Shown: piece after piece, positions 1 through 6,577 of the stretch | Numbering within the stretch: the first letter of the stretch is position 1 | Layout: each line of letters begins with the position of its first letter | Assembly (NCBI GenBank): GCA_905372265.1 | Contig: CAJPOL010000019.1 | Span: 1-25,850, forward strand | From: an uncultured Treponema sp. | GTDB taxonomy: Bacteria > Spirochaetota > Spirochaetia > Treponematales > Treponemataceae | DNA: 25,850 nucleotides | Direction of reading: 5' to 3' | Position numbers and translations under genes: made by a program | Notes under the pieces: model-generated | Told to the model about the DNA's origin: nothing | What the model saw: the letters and a program-made list of their open reading frames with translations, nothing else | Databases searched by the model: none

Positions 1-60
1 GTTGAGCATTTATTTTTGTGCAGCAACGCCGTAGACGGTATGCATATTTTCAAAAAATGA
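1..60 (+). CDS. possible C-terminal end of an upstream gene (partial)
   Basis: Frame 1 is open from the first base of the window to a TGA at 58-60 and reads VEHLFLCSNAVDGMHIFKK. The gene would begin outside the window. Nineteen residues are too few to identify a family, and neither composition nor a neighbour proves that it is coding. It is recorded because the next reading frame starts only 19 bases later with its own ribosome-binding site, which fits an end-to-start gene arrangement. It could equally be non-coding sequence left by decay of an Rpn-type gene. Confidence 0.2.
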   Translation, partial: VEHLFLCSNAVDGMHIFKK

Positions 61-79
61 AGCGAGGAGGGAGAAAGAT

Positions 80-283
80 ATGATGTTACGGTCATTTGAG
101 ATGGATGCACGGAGAGCGGGGTTTCAGCAGGGAATAACACAAGGTATGCGTCAGGGCGAAGCCCGCGGCTCCCGTCAAAAAGCCCTCGAAACGGCACGGC
201 TGATGAAGCAGGCGAGCTGTGAAACTACTTTTATAGAAAAAATGACCGGTCTGAGCAAAGAAGAAATAGAAGCGATTCAGTAA
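80..283 (+). CDS. Rpn-family nuclease/transposase C-terminal tail, stand-alone short ORF (remnant or RpnS-like)
   Basis: The 67-residue product has the typical C-terminal tail of Rpn (PD-(D/E)XK, YhgA-like 'recombination-promoting nuclease/putative transposase') proteins. A Gln/Gly-rich stretch with QQGITQGMRQGEARG is followed by a helix KALETARLMKQ and the ending FIEKMTGLSKEEIEAIQ. The nuclease domain is absent: no upstream frame continues into it. A strong purine-rich ribosome-binding site (AGGAGG at 65-70) precedes two tandem ATGs at 80 and 83. It may therefore be translated as a short protein and not be dead sequence. In E. coli Rpn genes an internal start yields a short C-terminal protein that restrains the full-length nuclease; applying that here is inference. 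A simple truncated pseudogene is the alternative. Confidence 0.6.
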   Translation: MMLRSFEMDARRAGFQQGITQGMRQGEARGSRQKALETARLMKQASCETTFIEKMTGLSKEEIEAIQ

Positions 284-320
284 TTGGTATTTGATGCCGA
301 AATGCAAGCTATTGCTGAAT

Positions 321-389
321 CCTTTGCGGTCTCTGCGCACTCTGCGGTTATTAAAAATAAAACCGCAAAGGGTGCTAAGGACGCAGAGG
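321..389. repeat. imperfect inverted repeat made of CCGCAGAG/CTCTGCGG words
   Basis: Arms 321-349 and 361-389 can pair across an 11-base A+T-rich loop. Of 29 positions, 21 are Watson-Crick pairs, 3 are G-T and 5 are mismatched. The arms are built from the short words CTCTGCG, TGCGGTT and their complements. As I remember it, a motif of this sort (CCGCAGAGGACGCAGAG) recurs between genes in many unrelated bacteria; I cannot verify that here. The right arm plus its flank (380-403) is repeated in inverse orientation at 19460-19483. It lies exactly between two fragments of Rpn-type genes. Confidence 0.7.
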
Positions 390-469
390 GAATAATTTGT
401 AATGATTGTGTAATAAAAAATAGCCAAAAGCCTTTTTGTGTCATATATACCGCATAGAGAGGCTAAACA

Positions 470-673
470 ATGCACAAAGACTTTTATTCATTAACCATTA
501 CCGACGATTTTATCTTCTGCCATACAATGCAGGATAAAACTATCTGTGATAAATACTATAAGACTGCGGGAAAGAATGTTTCTTTAATAGAACTCATCAT
601 TTCTTTCATGCTGAGTTCTCCGGACAACCGCACTAACCTCTTGTATGAGTACGGCAGGCAGGTTATACTTTGA
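470..673 (+). pseudogene. Rpn-family nuclease N-terminal stub (truncated)
   Basis: The first ~29 residues, including LTITDDFIFCHTMQDKTICD, match the conserved N-terminus of Rpn/PD-(D/E)XK transposase-like proteins (LTxTDDFMFxxVMxD in the family). After that the reading frame leaves the family: the residues from about 30 to 67 carry none of the nuclease motifs expected next, and the ORF ends at 673. Full-length members are about 280-320 residues, so most of the gene is lost. Its last bases hold the murE promoter, so the deletion has placed murE directly against the stub. It is probably not functional. Confidence 0.65.
641..669 (+). promoter_or_regulatory. predicted murE promoter, leaderless type
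   Basis: -35 TTGTAT at 641-646, exactly 17 bases, then -10 TATACT at 664-669. The murE ATG at 676 follows the -10 by only 6 bases, where transcription itself would be expected to start. The same layout occurs at mraY and murG. It also favours ATG 676 over the TTG at 670 as the start codon. The promoter lies inside the 3' part of the Rpn stub. Confidence 0.6.
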
Positions 674-675
674 CC

Positions 676-2307
676 ATGTCTGATAAACGCTATGCAAAGC
701 CGATTCTTCATTGTTTGTCAAGTATTGAACCGATCGCCATACACGGATCCGATGTTACGGTTTCCTCCCTTTCGTATGATTCCCGCGAAACACAGGCAGG
801 AGCAGCTTTTTTTGCTCTTCCCGGTATTCACACGGACGGCTCACGATATATTGAAGAAGCTATAAAAAAAGGAGCGCGTGCCGTTATCCATGAAAAAGAA
901 CTTCCATCGTATTGTAACGGCATTTGCTATATACAAACCAATGATGTCCGGGCAGCAATGGCCGCCGCTGCAGCTATTTTCTTTGACGAGCCGTCAAAAG
1001 AGCTGATAATCATCGGCGTAACCGGTACCGAGGGGAAAACAAGTACTGTTGATTTTATCTGGCAGCTATTACGGCTTGCCGGAAAAAAAGCGGGCTTTTT
1101 TTCGACTGTTTCATACTCCCTCGGAGAAGAGGCTGTACCCAATCCAGCGCATCAGACAACCCCTGAATCGGTAACGGTGCAGGAACGGCTTGCCCGGATG
1201 AGGGATAACGGCTGCGAGTATGCAGTTGTAGAGTCTTCTTCACATGGGCTTTCACCCCGTACGGCGCGTTTATTGCATGTATACTTTGATGCCGGCGTAT
1301 TTATGAATGTTACGCAGGAGCATTTGGAATTTCATGGAACTTTTGAACAATACCGATATGATAAAGCTAACTTATTCCGGATCCTAGATACCCATGATCA
1401 TAGAAAAAAAACGGGTATTGTAGAGTCTTTCGGCGTGGTCAACCGCACAGACCCTTCCGCTTCCTATTTTGCGCAGGCAACCGGCAAGCCGGTGTTTGCT
1501 TTTTCCGTTGAAGACAATACACACGGCAACTGCATGACCGATGGAGTAATTGGCGGCTGTGCAACCCTACCGGCTTCAAAGGAAGGTTATGCCGGCAGTT
1601 TGTGTGCCGGTAACGTAAAAGAAACGGACTCTTGCCTTTCATTTACGGTTTATGCGGAGATGGACGGTAAGCAAGAGGTATTAAAGGTTTCGGCGCCGGT
1701 AACCGGTTTTTTCAATGCATATAACCTGCTTGCAGCTTTAATCACCGTGCATAACTTGACGGGCAGGCCGCTGTCTGTATTGACGCCGCTGCTGCAACGT
1801 CTTTCTCCGGTTAAGGGCAGGATGTGCCGAGTTGATGCGGGGCAGGATTTTGACGTGCTGATTGATTATGCACACACGCCGTCGTCGTTCCGGCTGATTA
1901 TGCCGCCGATTCGGGAGCGTGTTTCATCGAGCGGAGGCAAGGTTATTGCCGTATTCGGATCAGGCGGAGAGCGTGATACGATTAAGCGGCCGCAGCAAGG
2001 CCGGATTGCAGCCGATTATTGCGACTATATCATTTTGACTGATGAGGACCCGCGCGGTGAAGACCCGTATGAACTTTTGGAAATGATTGCTGCAGGATGC
2101 CCCGAAAAAAAGAGGGAGACAGAGCTGTTTATTATCCCTCATCGTCCCACTGCAATCCGCAAAGCTTTTGCGCTTGCGCACAAAAACGATGCCGTGCTGC
2201 TGCTTGGGAAAGGGCACGAAAATTCAATCATCGGTAAAAACGGCCCTGTTCCCTATGACGAGTATACCGAAGCGGAAAAAGCTCTGAAAGAACAGTTACA
2301 CGTTTAA
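676..2307 (+). CDS. murE: UDP-N-acetylmuramoyl-tripeptide synthetase MurE
   Basis: ATP-dependent cytoplasmic ligase that adds the third amino acid to UDP-MurNAc-L-Ala-D-Glu in peptidoglycan synthesis. All three Mur ligase domains are present in 543 residues (family about 490-510). The ATP loop GTEGKTST is at 117-124 with Glu where Asn is usual. Further marks are TTPES and the VESSSHGLS segment, FHGTFEQYRYDK with the expected carbamylated Lys near 230, IDYAHTP, GSGGERDTIKRP and LLGKGHE. The DNPR motif of diaminopimelate-adding enzymes is replaced by EDPR (TDEDPRGEDP, 455-464). Treponemes are known to use L-ornithine at this position, so ornithine is the likely substrate (inference). There is no good ribosome-binding site; the promoter ends 6 bases before the ATG. 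Confidence 0.95.
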   Translation: MSDKRYAKPILHCLSSIEPIAIHGSDVTVSSLSYDSRETQAGAAFFALPGIHTDGSRYIEEAIKKGARAVIHEKELPSYCNGICYIQTNDVRAAMAAAAAIFFDEPSKELIIIGVTGTEGKTSTVDFIWQLLRLAGKKAGFFSTVSYSLGEEAVPNPAHQTTPESVTVQERLARMRDNGCEYAVVESSSHGLSPRTARLLHVYFDAGVFMNVTQEHLEFHGTFEQYRYDKANLFRILDTHDHRKKTGIVESFGVVNRTDPSASYFAQATGKPVFAFSVEDNTHGNCMTDGVIGGCATLPASKEGYAGSLCAGNVKETDSCLSFTVYAEMDGKQEVLKVSAPVTGFFNAYNLLAALITVHNLTGRPLSVLTPLLQRLSPVKGRMCRVDAGQDFDVLIDYAHTPSSFRLIMPPIRERVSSSGGKVIAVFGSGGERDTIKRPQQGRIAADYCDYIILTDEDPRGEDPYELLEMIAAGCPEKKRETELFIIPHRPTAIRKAFALAHKNDAVLLLGKGHENSIIGKNGPVPYDEYTEAEKALKEQLHV

Positions 2308-2408
2308 AACGCTCAACGTTCCTAGACATTGCGAGGCTGCGGAGCGCTGCAAAAAAGAAAAAGCAGGTAGGAGCAATCCGGCTTTCTCCCGAAACAATCA
2401 AATGGGAA

Positions 2409-2440
2409 CAACACCCCGACGCTCTGTGTCGAGGTTGTTG
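2409..2440. terminator. hairpin between murE and potC, possible murE terminator
   Basis: CAACACCCCGAC (2409-2420) pairs with GTCGAGGTTGTTG (2428-2440) around a 7-base loop, with one mismatch and one bulge. A T-rich run (about 2455-2461) lies 14 bases further on, too far for a textbook intrinsic terminator. It may be a terminator or a palindromic repeat. The rest of 2308-2499 holds no gene that I can support. Confidence 0.4.
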
Positions 2441-2499
2441 ATTTCCCCAAACGATTTTTTTAAACTCATTTCAAAAAACTGAATATATAAGGAGTGAAC

Positions 2500-3435
2500 A
2501 TGCCCGATATACCGCATGAAATACGGCAGGGAACAGCCCCGGATGCCTACCGGCGTACAGCCGTAACAAGTCCCTATCAAAAGCTGATTCAGAAATTCGG
2601 TAAACGCAAGAGGGAGTCCGAACCGGCACGGCACGCACGGCGCGCTTATAAAAATGCAGGCAGCCTATCGTTTTCCTCCACCGTTTTGCTGTTCGTCTTG
2701 CTGTTTCTGTTTTTGCCGCTTGCAATTATCGCAGTGTTTTCCTTTAATGAAGGCAAGGCAATGATATGGACAGGTTTTTCGCTCAAATGGTACGCTGAGC
2801 TTTTCTTAAAATCCGAGAAATTGTGGCGTTCGTTCGGAAACAGTGTGCTGATTGCCTTTGTTTCCGCATTTTTTTCTGTAGTTATCGGAACCTTTGCGGG
2901 GATCGGCGTACAGTGGTACCGGTTCAAGGGCAGGGGGTATGTACAGGCGGTGAGTCTTTTACCGATGGTGCTGCCTGAGGTGGTTATCGGCATGTCTACG
3001 TTGATTTTCTTTTCGGCAATCAACATGCCGCTGGGGTTTCTTTCTATTATTATTGCGCATATCACATTTTGCTTGCCGTTTGCGTTTTTGCTGGTGCTTG
3101 CCCGTCTGGACGAATTCGATTTTTCAATTGTAGAGGCTGCGCACGATCTTGGGGCAACGGATCGGCAAACTCTATTCAAGGTGGTGCTCCCTGCAATTTT
3201 TCCGGCGGTGCTTTCCGGATTTTTTATGTCGGTAACCTTGTCGCTTGAAGATTTTGTGATTACCTTCTTTGTGTCGGGACCGGGGTCTACGACGCTGCCG
3301 CTCTATGTGTTTTCGATGGTACGGTACGGCATTTCGCCGGTCATCAATGCGCTTTCCCTTATCATGATTTTAGGTACAATGCTGATTGCATGTATTTTGC
3401 GTAATTTTCTAAAAGGTATTGCGGCTTCAAATTAA
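2500..3435 (+). CDS. potC: ABC transporter permease, PotC (spermidine/putrescine) family
   Basis: Inner-membrane permease of the binding-protein-dependent type. Six hydrophobic segments run from about residue 55 to the end. The cytoplasmic EAA loop (EAAHDLGATDRQTLFKVVLP) that docks the ATPase is intact, and PotC-like features include FSFNEGK after the first segment and SLEDFVITFFVSGPGSTTLPLYVFSMVR. AAGGAG at 2489-2494 sets the ATG at 2500 (a GTG two codons earlier is less likely). About 50 mostly basic residues precede the first membrane segment, far more than in usual PotC. No PotA ATPase, PotB permease or PotD binding protein is encoded nearby, so the partners must lie elsewhere. Substrate is inferred from family only. 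Confidence 0.85.
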   Translation: MPDIPHEIRQGTAPDAYRRTAVTSPYQKLIQKFGKRKRESEPARHARRAYKNAGSLSFSSTVLLFVLLFLFLPLAIIAVFSFNEGKAMIWTGFSLKWYAELFLKSEKLWRSFGNSVLIAFVSAFFSVVIGTFAGIGVQWYRFKGRGYVQAVSLLPMVLPEVVIGMSTLIFFSAINMPLGFLSIIIAHITFCLPFAFLLVLARLDEFDFSIVEAAHDLGATDRQTLFKVVLPAIFPAVLSGFFMSVTLSLEDFVITFFVSGPGSTTLPLYVFSMVRYGISPVINALSLIMILGTMLIACILRNFLKGIAASN

Positions 3436-3468
3436 TAGAGGCGCCCAAGAATGAAAGGACAGTGAATT

Positions 3469-4278
3469 ATGAAAAAATTATCGTTCCGAATACGCTGTGA
3501 AGTCCGTATGCTTACGTTTTTGTTTACCCTTGCAGGGATAGTGTGTTTTCTTACCGATTGTTCAAAGCAGAGCAGAGGTGCGGTGAAGACTGAGATTTTA
3601 CAGAAGCAAAAACTTACATACCGTATATTACTCGTTTTAGGAAAAGATTTTGAACAAGATACGCGTATACTCAACCTTGTGCATGCGCTCTATACGGAAG
3701 AAAGCATCAGGGAGAAAATCCGGCTGCTTTCATATGCTGAAATGACGGCTAAAACAAAGCAGCCGCGTCTGAGCATGATCACCGAAGCGCTGGCTGCGCA
3801 GCCTGCGGACGTACTGATTTCTGCCGGTATTCCCAAAGGCGGCGGCCGTATTCTCATTGCGGCAAAAGAAACCTATCCGCAGCTGCATATCATCTCGCTT
3901 TTACCGGTTGAAGAAATTCTGCCTCTTGAGGCGTGCAGTACTATTGTAGCCGATTTTCAGCTGCACGATTCTCCTGCGGACTTGGATAAGGAAACGGTTA
4001 TCACCTCAAACGATCTGCAAATGCTGGTACTTGCCGCTGTCGTAACCGGTCAGCAGCGGTATGAACTTCCCGAGCAATCCCCTTTTGAACGTTTTTCGCG
4101 TGCGTTGAGTACCGCCGCTGCGCACTTGCGCGCGTGCAAAGAAGACTATCCGGAAACGGCATATCAGATAAAACCGTATACAGATCCTGAGCTGAACATA
4201 CAGTCATATAACTGCTTCATTCTTTCTACTGCATCCAATGCACCGCTTACGGAACAAGGAGCTGCGGCACATGAATAG
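3469..4278 (+). CDS. putative lipoprotein, periplasmic-binding-like (possibly DUF3798-related)
   Basis: 269 residues. A basic N-terminus (MKKLSFRIRCEVR) and a hydrophobic stretch lead to LTDC at residues 28-31, a relaxed spirochaete-style lipobox. The Asp just before the Cys is unusual, so lipidation is likely but not certain. The body has alternating strands and helices such as YRILLVLGKDF, PADVLISAGIP and ETYPQLHIISLLP. These recall type-1 periplasmic-binding or DUF3798 proteins, but the match is weak and the protein is shorter than those families. It starts 33 bases after potC with AAAGGA at 3454-3459, and its end overlaps the start of the phosphoesterase gene by 8 bases, so the three genes are probably co-transcribed. 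Function unknown. Confidence 0.6.
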   Translation: MKKLSFRIRCEVRMLTFLFTLAGIVCFLTDCSKQSRGAVKTEILQKQKLTYRILLVLGKDFEQDTRILNLVHALYTEESIREKIRLLSYAEMTAKTKQPRLSMITEALAAQPADVLISAGIPKGGGRILIAAKETYPQLHIISLLPVEEILPLEACSTIVADFQLHDSPADLDKETVITSNDLQMLVLAAVVTGQQRYELPEQSPFERFSRALSTAAAHLRACKEDYPETAYQIKPYTDPELNIQSYNCFILSTASNAPLTEQGAAAHE

Positions 4279-4993
4279 ATTCACCTTGCACAAAAACGGA
4301 ATTATTGCCGATAAAAAAGCATACGAGCAATTACATACAGCCGAACGGGCATCTCTTCTGCTCTTATCCGATACGCACGGAGCCGTTGACGCTGTGCGGT
4401 GGATTTTTACGGCAGTACATGATACCTGCGATGCATGTCTATTTTCAGGGGACGGCGCTGAGGATATTATCGGGCTCGCAGAGCAGGCGGCAAGCGGCGC
4501 TGACGATTGCCCCTCCGTACCGCCGGTTTTAATTTTTGCACAAGGAAATTGCGACTGCGAACGGTACCGGTTTATGAAAACAGGCGGAGAACAGGAACGC
4601 ACTTCTTTTTTTCAGATTCCGCCCTATCAGCACATTGAAATTGCACATCAGCGGATTTTACTTACGCATGGGCACTTATGCAGAGTGGAATTTGACATTG
4701 ACCGGTTGCGGCGGATTGCGGAAAGTTCAAAATGCGCTATCGCAATACACGGACACACGCATATTCAAGCGGTTGACTTTCTCCGTTCGGTTACCGTTAT
4801 TAATGGCGGCAGCCCAATGCGGCCGCGCGGAAAATCGCACGGCGGTTTTGCCGTTATCACCATCGATAACGAAGCTCAAAGCGGCGAGTTATTCTTCTAT
4901 AAACTAACTAAAACCGCTGACGGCTCCTTTTCCGCTTCCGTTACCGCAACCTATGAGCTTCCGCTGGGCGGCAAACAGGAACAAACAGAGTAA
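4271..4993 (+). CDS. YfcE/MJ0936-family metallophosphoesterase
   Basis: Cytoplasmic two-metal phosphodiesterase/phosphatase of the YfcE-like calcineurin superfamily. The motifs appear in order: LLSDTHG (D-x-H), FSGDGAED (GD), QGNCDCE (GNCD), LLTHGH and IHGHTH (metal-binding histidines), then INGGSPMRPRG, typical of the family. The 240-residue length is slightly above the usual 160-190, with extra residues before the first motif and at the end. ATG 4271 has AAGGAG at 4256-4261 and overlaps the upstream stop (ATGAATAG), which points to translational coupling with the lipoprotein gene. A longer in-frame reading from 4238 lacks such support. The physiological substrate cannot be told from sequence. 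The gene converges on rnhA. Confidence 0.85.
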   Translation: MNRFTLHKNGIIADKKAYEQLHTAERASLLLLSDTHGAVDAVRWIFTAVHDTCDACLFSGDGAEDIIGLAEQAASGADDCPSVPPVLIFAQGNCDCERYRFMKTGGEQERTSFFQIPPYQHIEIAHQRILLTHGHLCRVEFDIDRLRRIAESSKCAIAIHGHTHIQAVDFLRSVTVINGGSPMRPRGKSHGGFAVITIDNEAQSGELFFYKLTKTADGSFSASVTATYELPLGGKQEQTE

Positions 4994-5026
4994 GCCTCTC
5001 TGTAATGTCCCTTCTCAAACGTACCG

Positions 5027-5509
5027 TTAGCGGAATTTCTGTACTTCAGCAACCGCAAGTTTGTCGCACAGCTCGTTATAGCGGTTTCCGGCATGACCTT
5101 TAACCCATACCCATTCAGGATTAAGACAGCTTGAAAGCTCATGCAGCGGCCGCCATAGGTCTTGATTTTTAACCTGCTGTTTGCCGGCTGTTTTCCAACC
5201 GTTGATAATCCATTTTTTTATCCACGATGAAATACCCTGCTGTACATATTGCGAATCGGTATGCAGGCTGACAGGGCAACCGGCGTATGTATGCGCTATT
5301 TTATCTTGATACGCTGCAAGCGCCTGAATAACGGCAAGGAGTTCCATTCTGTTGTTGGTCGTATTTTTCTCGCCGCCTGCACCGCGCAGCAGTTCCGTAT
5401 CGCCTGCGCCGGTTTGTGTGTCTTTCAGTATAATGACAAATGCCCATCCTCCCGGGCCGGGATTTTGCGAACATGCGCCGTCGGTGTAAATTTCAATAGT
5501 TGTTGTCAT
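5027..5509 (-). CDS. rnhA: ribonuclease HI
   Basis: Cytoplasmic nuclease that cuts RNA in RNA-DNA hybrids. The 160 residues match the usual ~155. The catalytic set is complete: Asp10 in IEIYTDGACSQNPGPGGWA, Glu in NRMELLAVIQAL, Asp in HTDSQYV, and KGHAGNRYNELCDKLA with the catalytic His and the last Asp. The basic protrusion (IKKWIINGWKTAGKQQVKN) of E. coli-type enzymes is present. The ATG at 5509 forms an ATGA overlap with the stop of the DAHP synthase gene, with GGAG just upstream. A second ATG at 5518 is possible but has a poorer site. It is the last gene of the nagA-led run. Confidence 0.95.
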   Translation of the reverse strand: MTTTIEIYTDGACSQNPGPGGWAFVIILKDTQTGAGDTELLRGAGGEKNTTNNRMELLAVIQALAAYQDKIAHTYAGCPVSLHTDSQYVQQGISSWIKKWIINGWKTAGKQQVKNQDLWRPLHELSSCLNPEWVWVKGHAGNRYNELCDKLAVAEVQKFR

Positions 5510-6570
5510 AATCTCCATAAATCAGCCGCTTGCGATAAGACGGCTTCGGTCATTTCCCAACTCATACAGGGATCGGTAATAGAAGTACCGTAGCTTTCAC
5601 TTTGAGTGCCGTATTCCGATGAAATTGAACCGGCTCGAATAAAACTTTCTATCATACAACCGCGGATAGCGGCACATGACGGATCTGTTACCCGCAACCG
5701 CAGCGTATCTAACAGCACATCGCATTGCCGTGCAGGATCTTTTTGAGAATTGCCGTGAGAGCAATCGATCAGTAGAGCCGGATGGATGCCGCGGTCTTCA
5801 AGTTCCTGACAGCTTTTTTCTATGCTTATGCGGTCATAATTGGGGCTGTCGCTGCCTCCCCGCAAGACAAGATGAGCGGTCTCATTTCCGGCGGTATGTA
5901 CAACGGCGGCATACCCATCCGGCATAATCCCGATAAAAGCATGCGGTTTTTGTGCGGCAACAATCGCATTCACTGCAACGGCTACGCGGCCGTCAGTCGG
6001 ATTTTTAAAACCGACCGGCATAGACAAACCGGAGGCAAGTTCCCGATGGATTTGACTTTCCGCAGAGCGTGCTCCGATCGATGCCCAACTGATAAAGTCG
6101 GAAATATATTGCGGAACAATAGGATCAAGCAGCTCTGTTGCAGCAGGCAGCCCCATTTCCGTTATTTCGCTGAGTATGCGCCGCGCCATTTCCAAACCGC
6201 CGGCCATATTGACACAGCCGTTCCGCTGGGGCTCCGTAATCAGGCCGCGCCAACCGAGATTGGTACGGGGTTTCTCAAAATATGTCCGCATAATGATACA
6301 AAACGAGGAGCGGTACTGCTCGCGCATACGCATCAAACGGGCTGCATAGTCAAGCGCCGAAATACGGTCGTGAATGGAGCATGGGCCGACAATAAGCAAA
6401 AACCGCTTATCGCTGCCTTTTAAAATTGCTTCGACTTCTTTTCTACCGGTTTTCACTGTTTGGAATGATTTTTCCGACATTGGAATTTTTTCTGCAAGCG
6501 CCTGCGGAGAAATCAGCGGATGCATCCGTTCAATGCGTTGGTTGTATAAATACTGATAACGTTCACACAT
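5506..6570 (-). CDS. 3-deoxy-7-phosphoheptulonate synthase, class I (AroG/AroF/AroH type)
   Basis: Condenses phosphoenolpyruvate and erythrose 4-phosphate, the first step of the shikimate pathway. The 354 residues match AroG (350). Family motifs are FLLIVGPCSIHD, MRTYFEKPRTNLGWRGLI, ATELLDPIVPQYISDFISWASIGARSAESQ, PVGFKNPTDG and LLIDCSHGNSQKD. The loop after GWRGLI reads TEPQRNGCVNM, unlike the NDPHMDNSFDI of enterobacterial isozymes, so the feedback type (Tyr, Phe or Trp) cannot be assigned. ATG 6570 lies 7 bases after the transporter stop and has no clear ribosome-binding site; longer readings extend only into the upstream gene. No other shikimate gene is in the window. Confidence 0.93.
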   Translation of the reverse strand: MCERYQYLYNQRIERMHPLISPQALAEKIPMSEKSFQTVKTGRKEVEAILKGSDKRFLLIVGPCSIHDRISALDYAARLMRMREQYRSSFCIIMRTYFEKPRTNLGWRGLITEPQRNGCVNMAGGLEMARRILSEITEMGLPAATELLDPIVPQYISDFISWASIGARSAESQIHRELASGLSMPVGFKNPTDGRVAVAVNAIVAAQKPHAFIGIMPDGYAAVVHTAGNETAHLVLRGGSDSPNYDRISIEKSCQELEDRGIHPALLIDCSHGNSQKDPARQCDVLLDTLRLRVTDPSCAAIRGCMIESFIRAGSISSEYGTQSESYGTSITDPCMSWEMTEAVLSQAADLWRL

Positions 6571-6577
6571 AGCGGTA

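Noticed and set aside
92..475. 127-residue minus-strand ORF over the Rpn scar
   Set aside because: It reads through the inverted repeat and antisense to the Rpn tail; no motif or ribosome-binding support.
670..675. TTG start for murE two codons upstream
   Set aside because: It directly abuts the -10 box, so it would lie at or upstream of the predicted transcription start; ATG 676 fits better.
2646..3179. 177-residue minus-strand ORF inside potC
   Set aside because: Antisense shadow of a well-supported permease gene; low-complexity translation without motifs.
5782..6423. 213-residue plus-strand ORF opposite the DAHP synthase gene
   Set aside because: Antisense shadow; the other strand has full family motifs and no start signal is seen for this frame.
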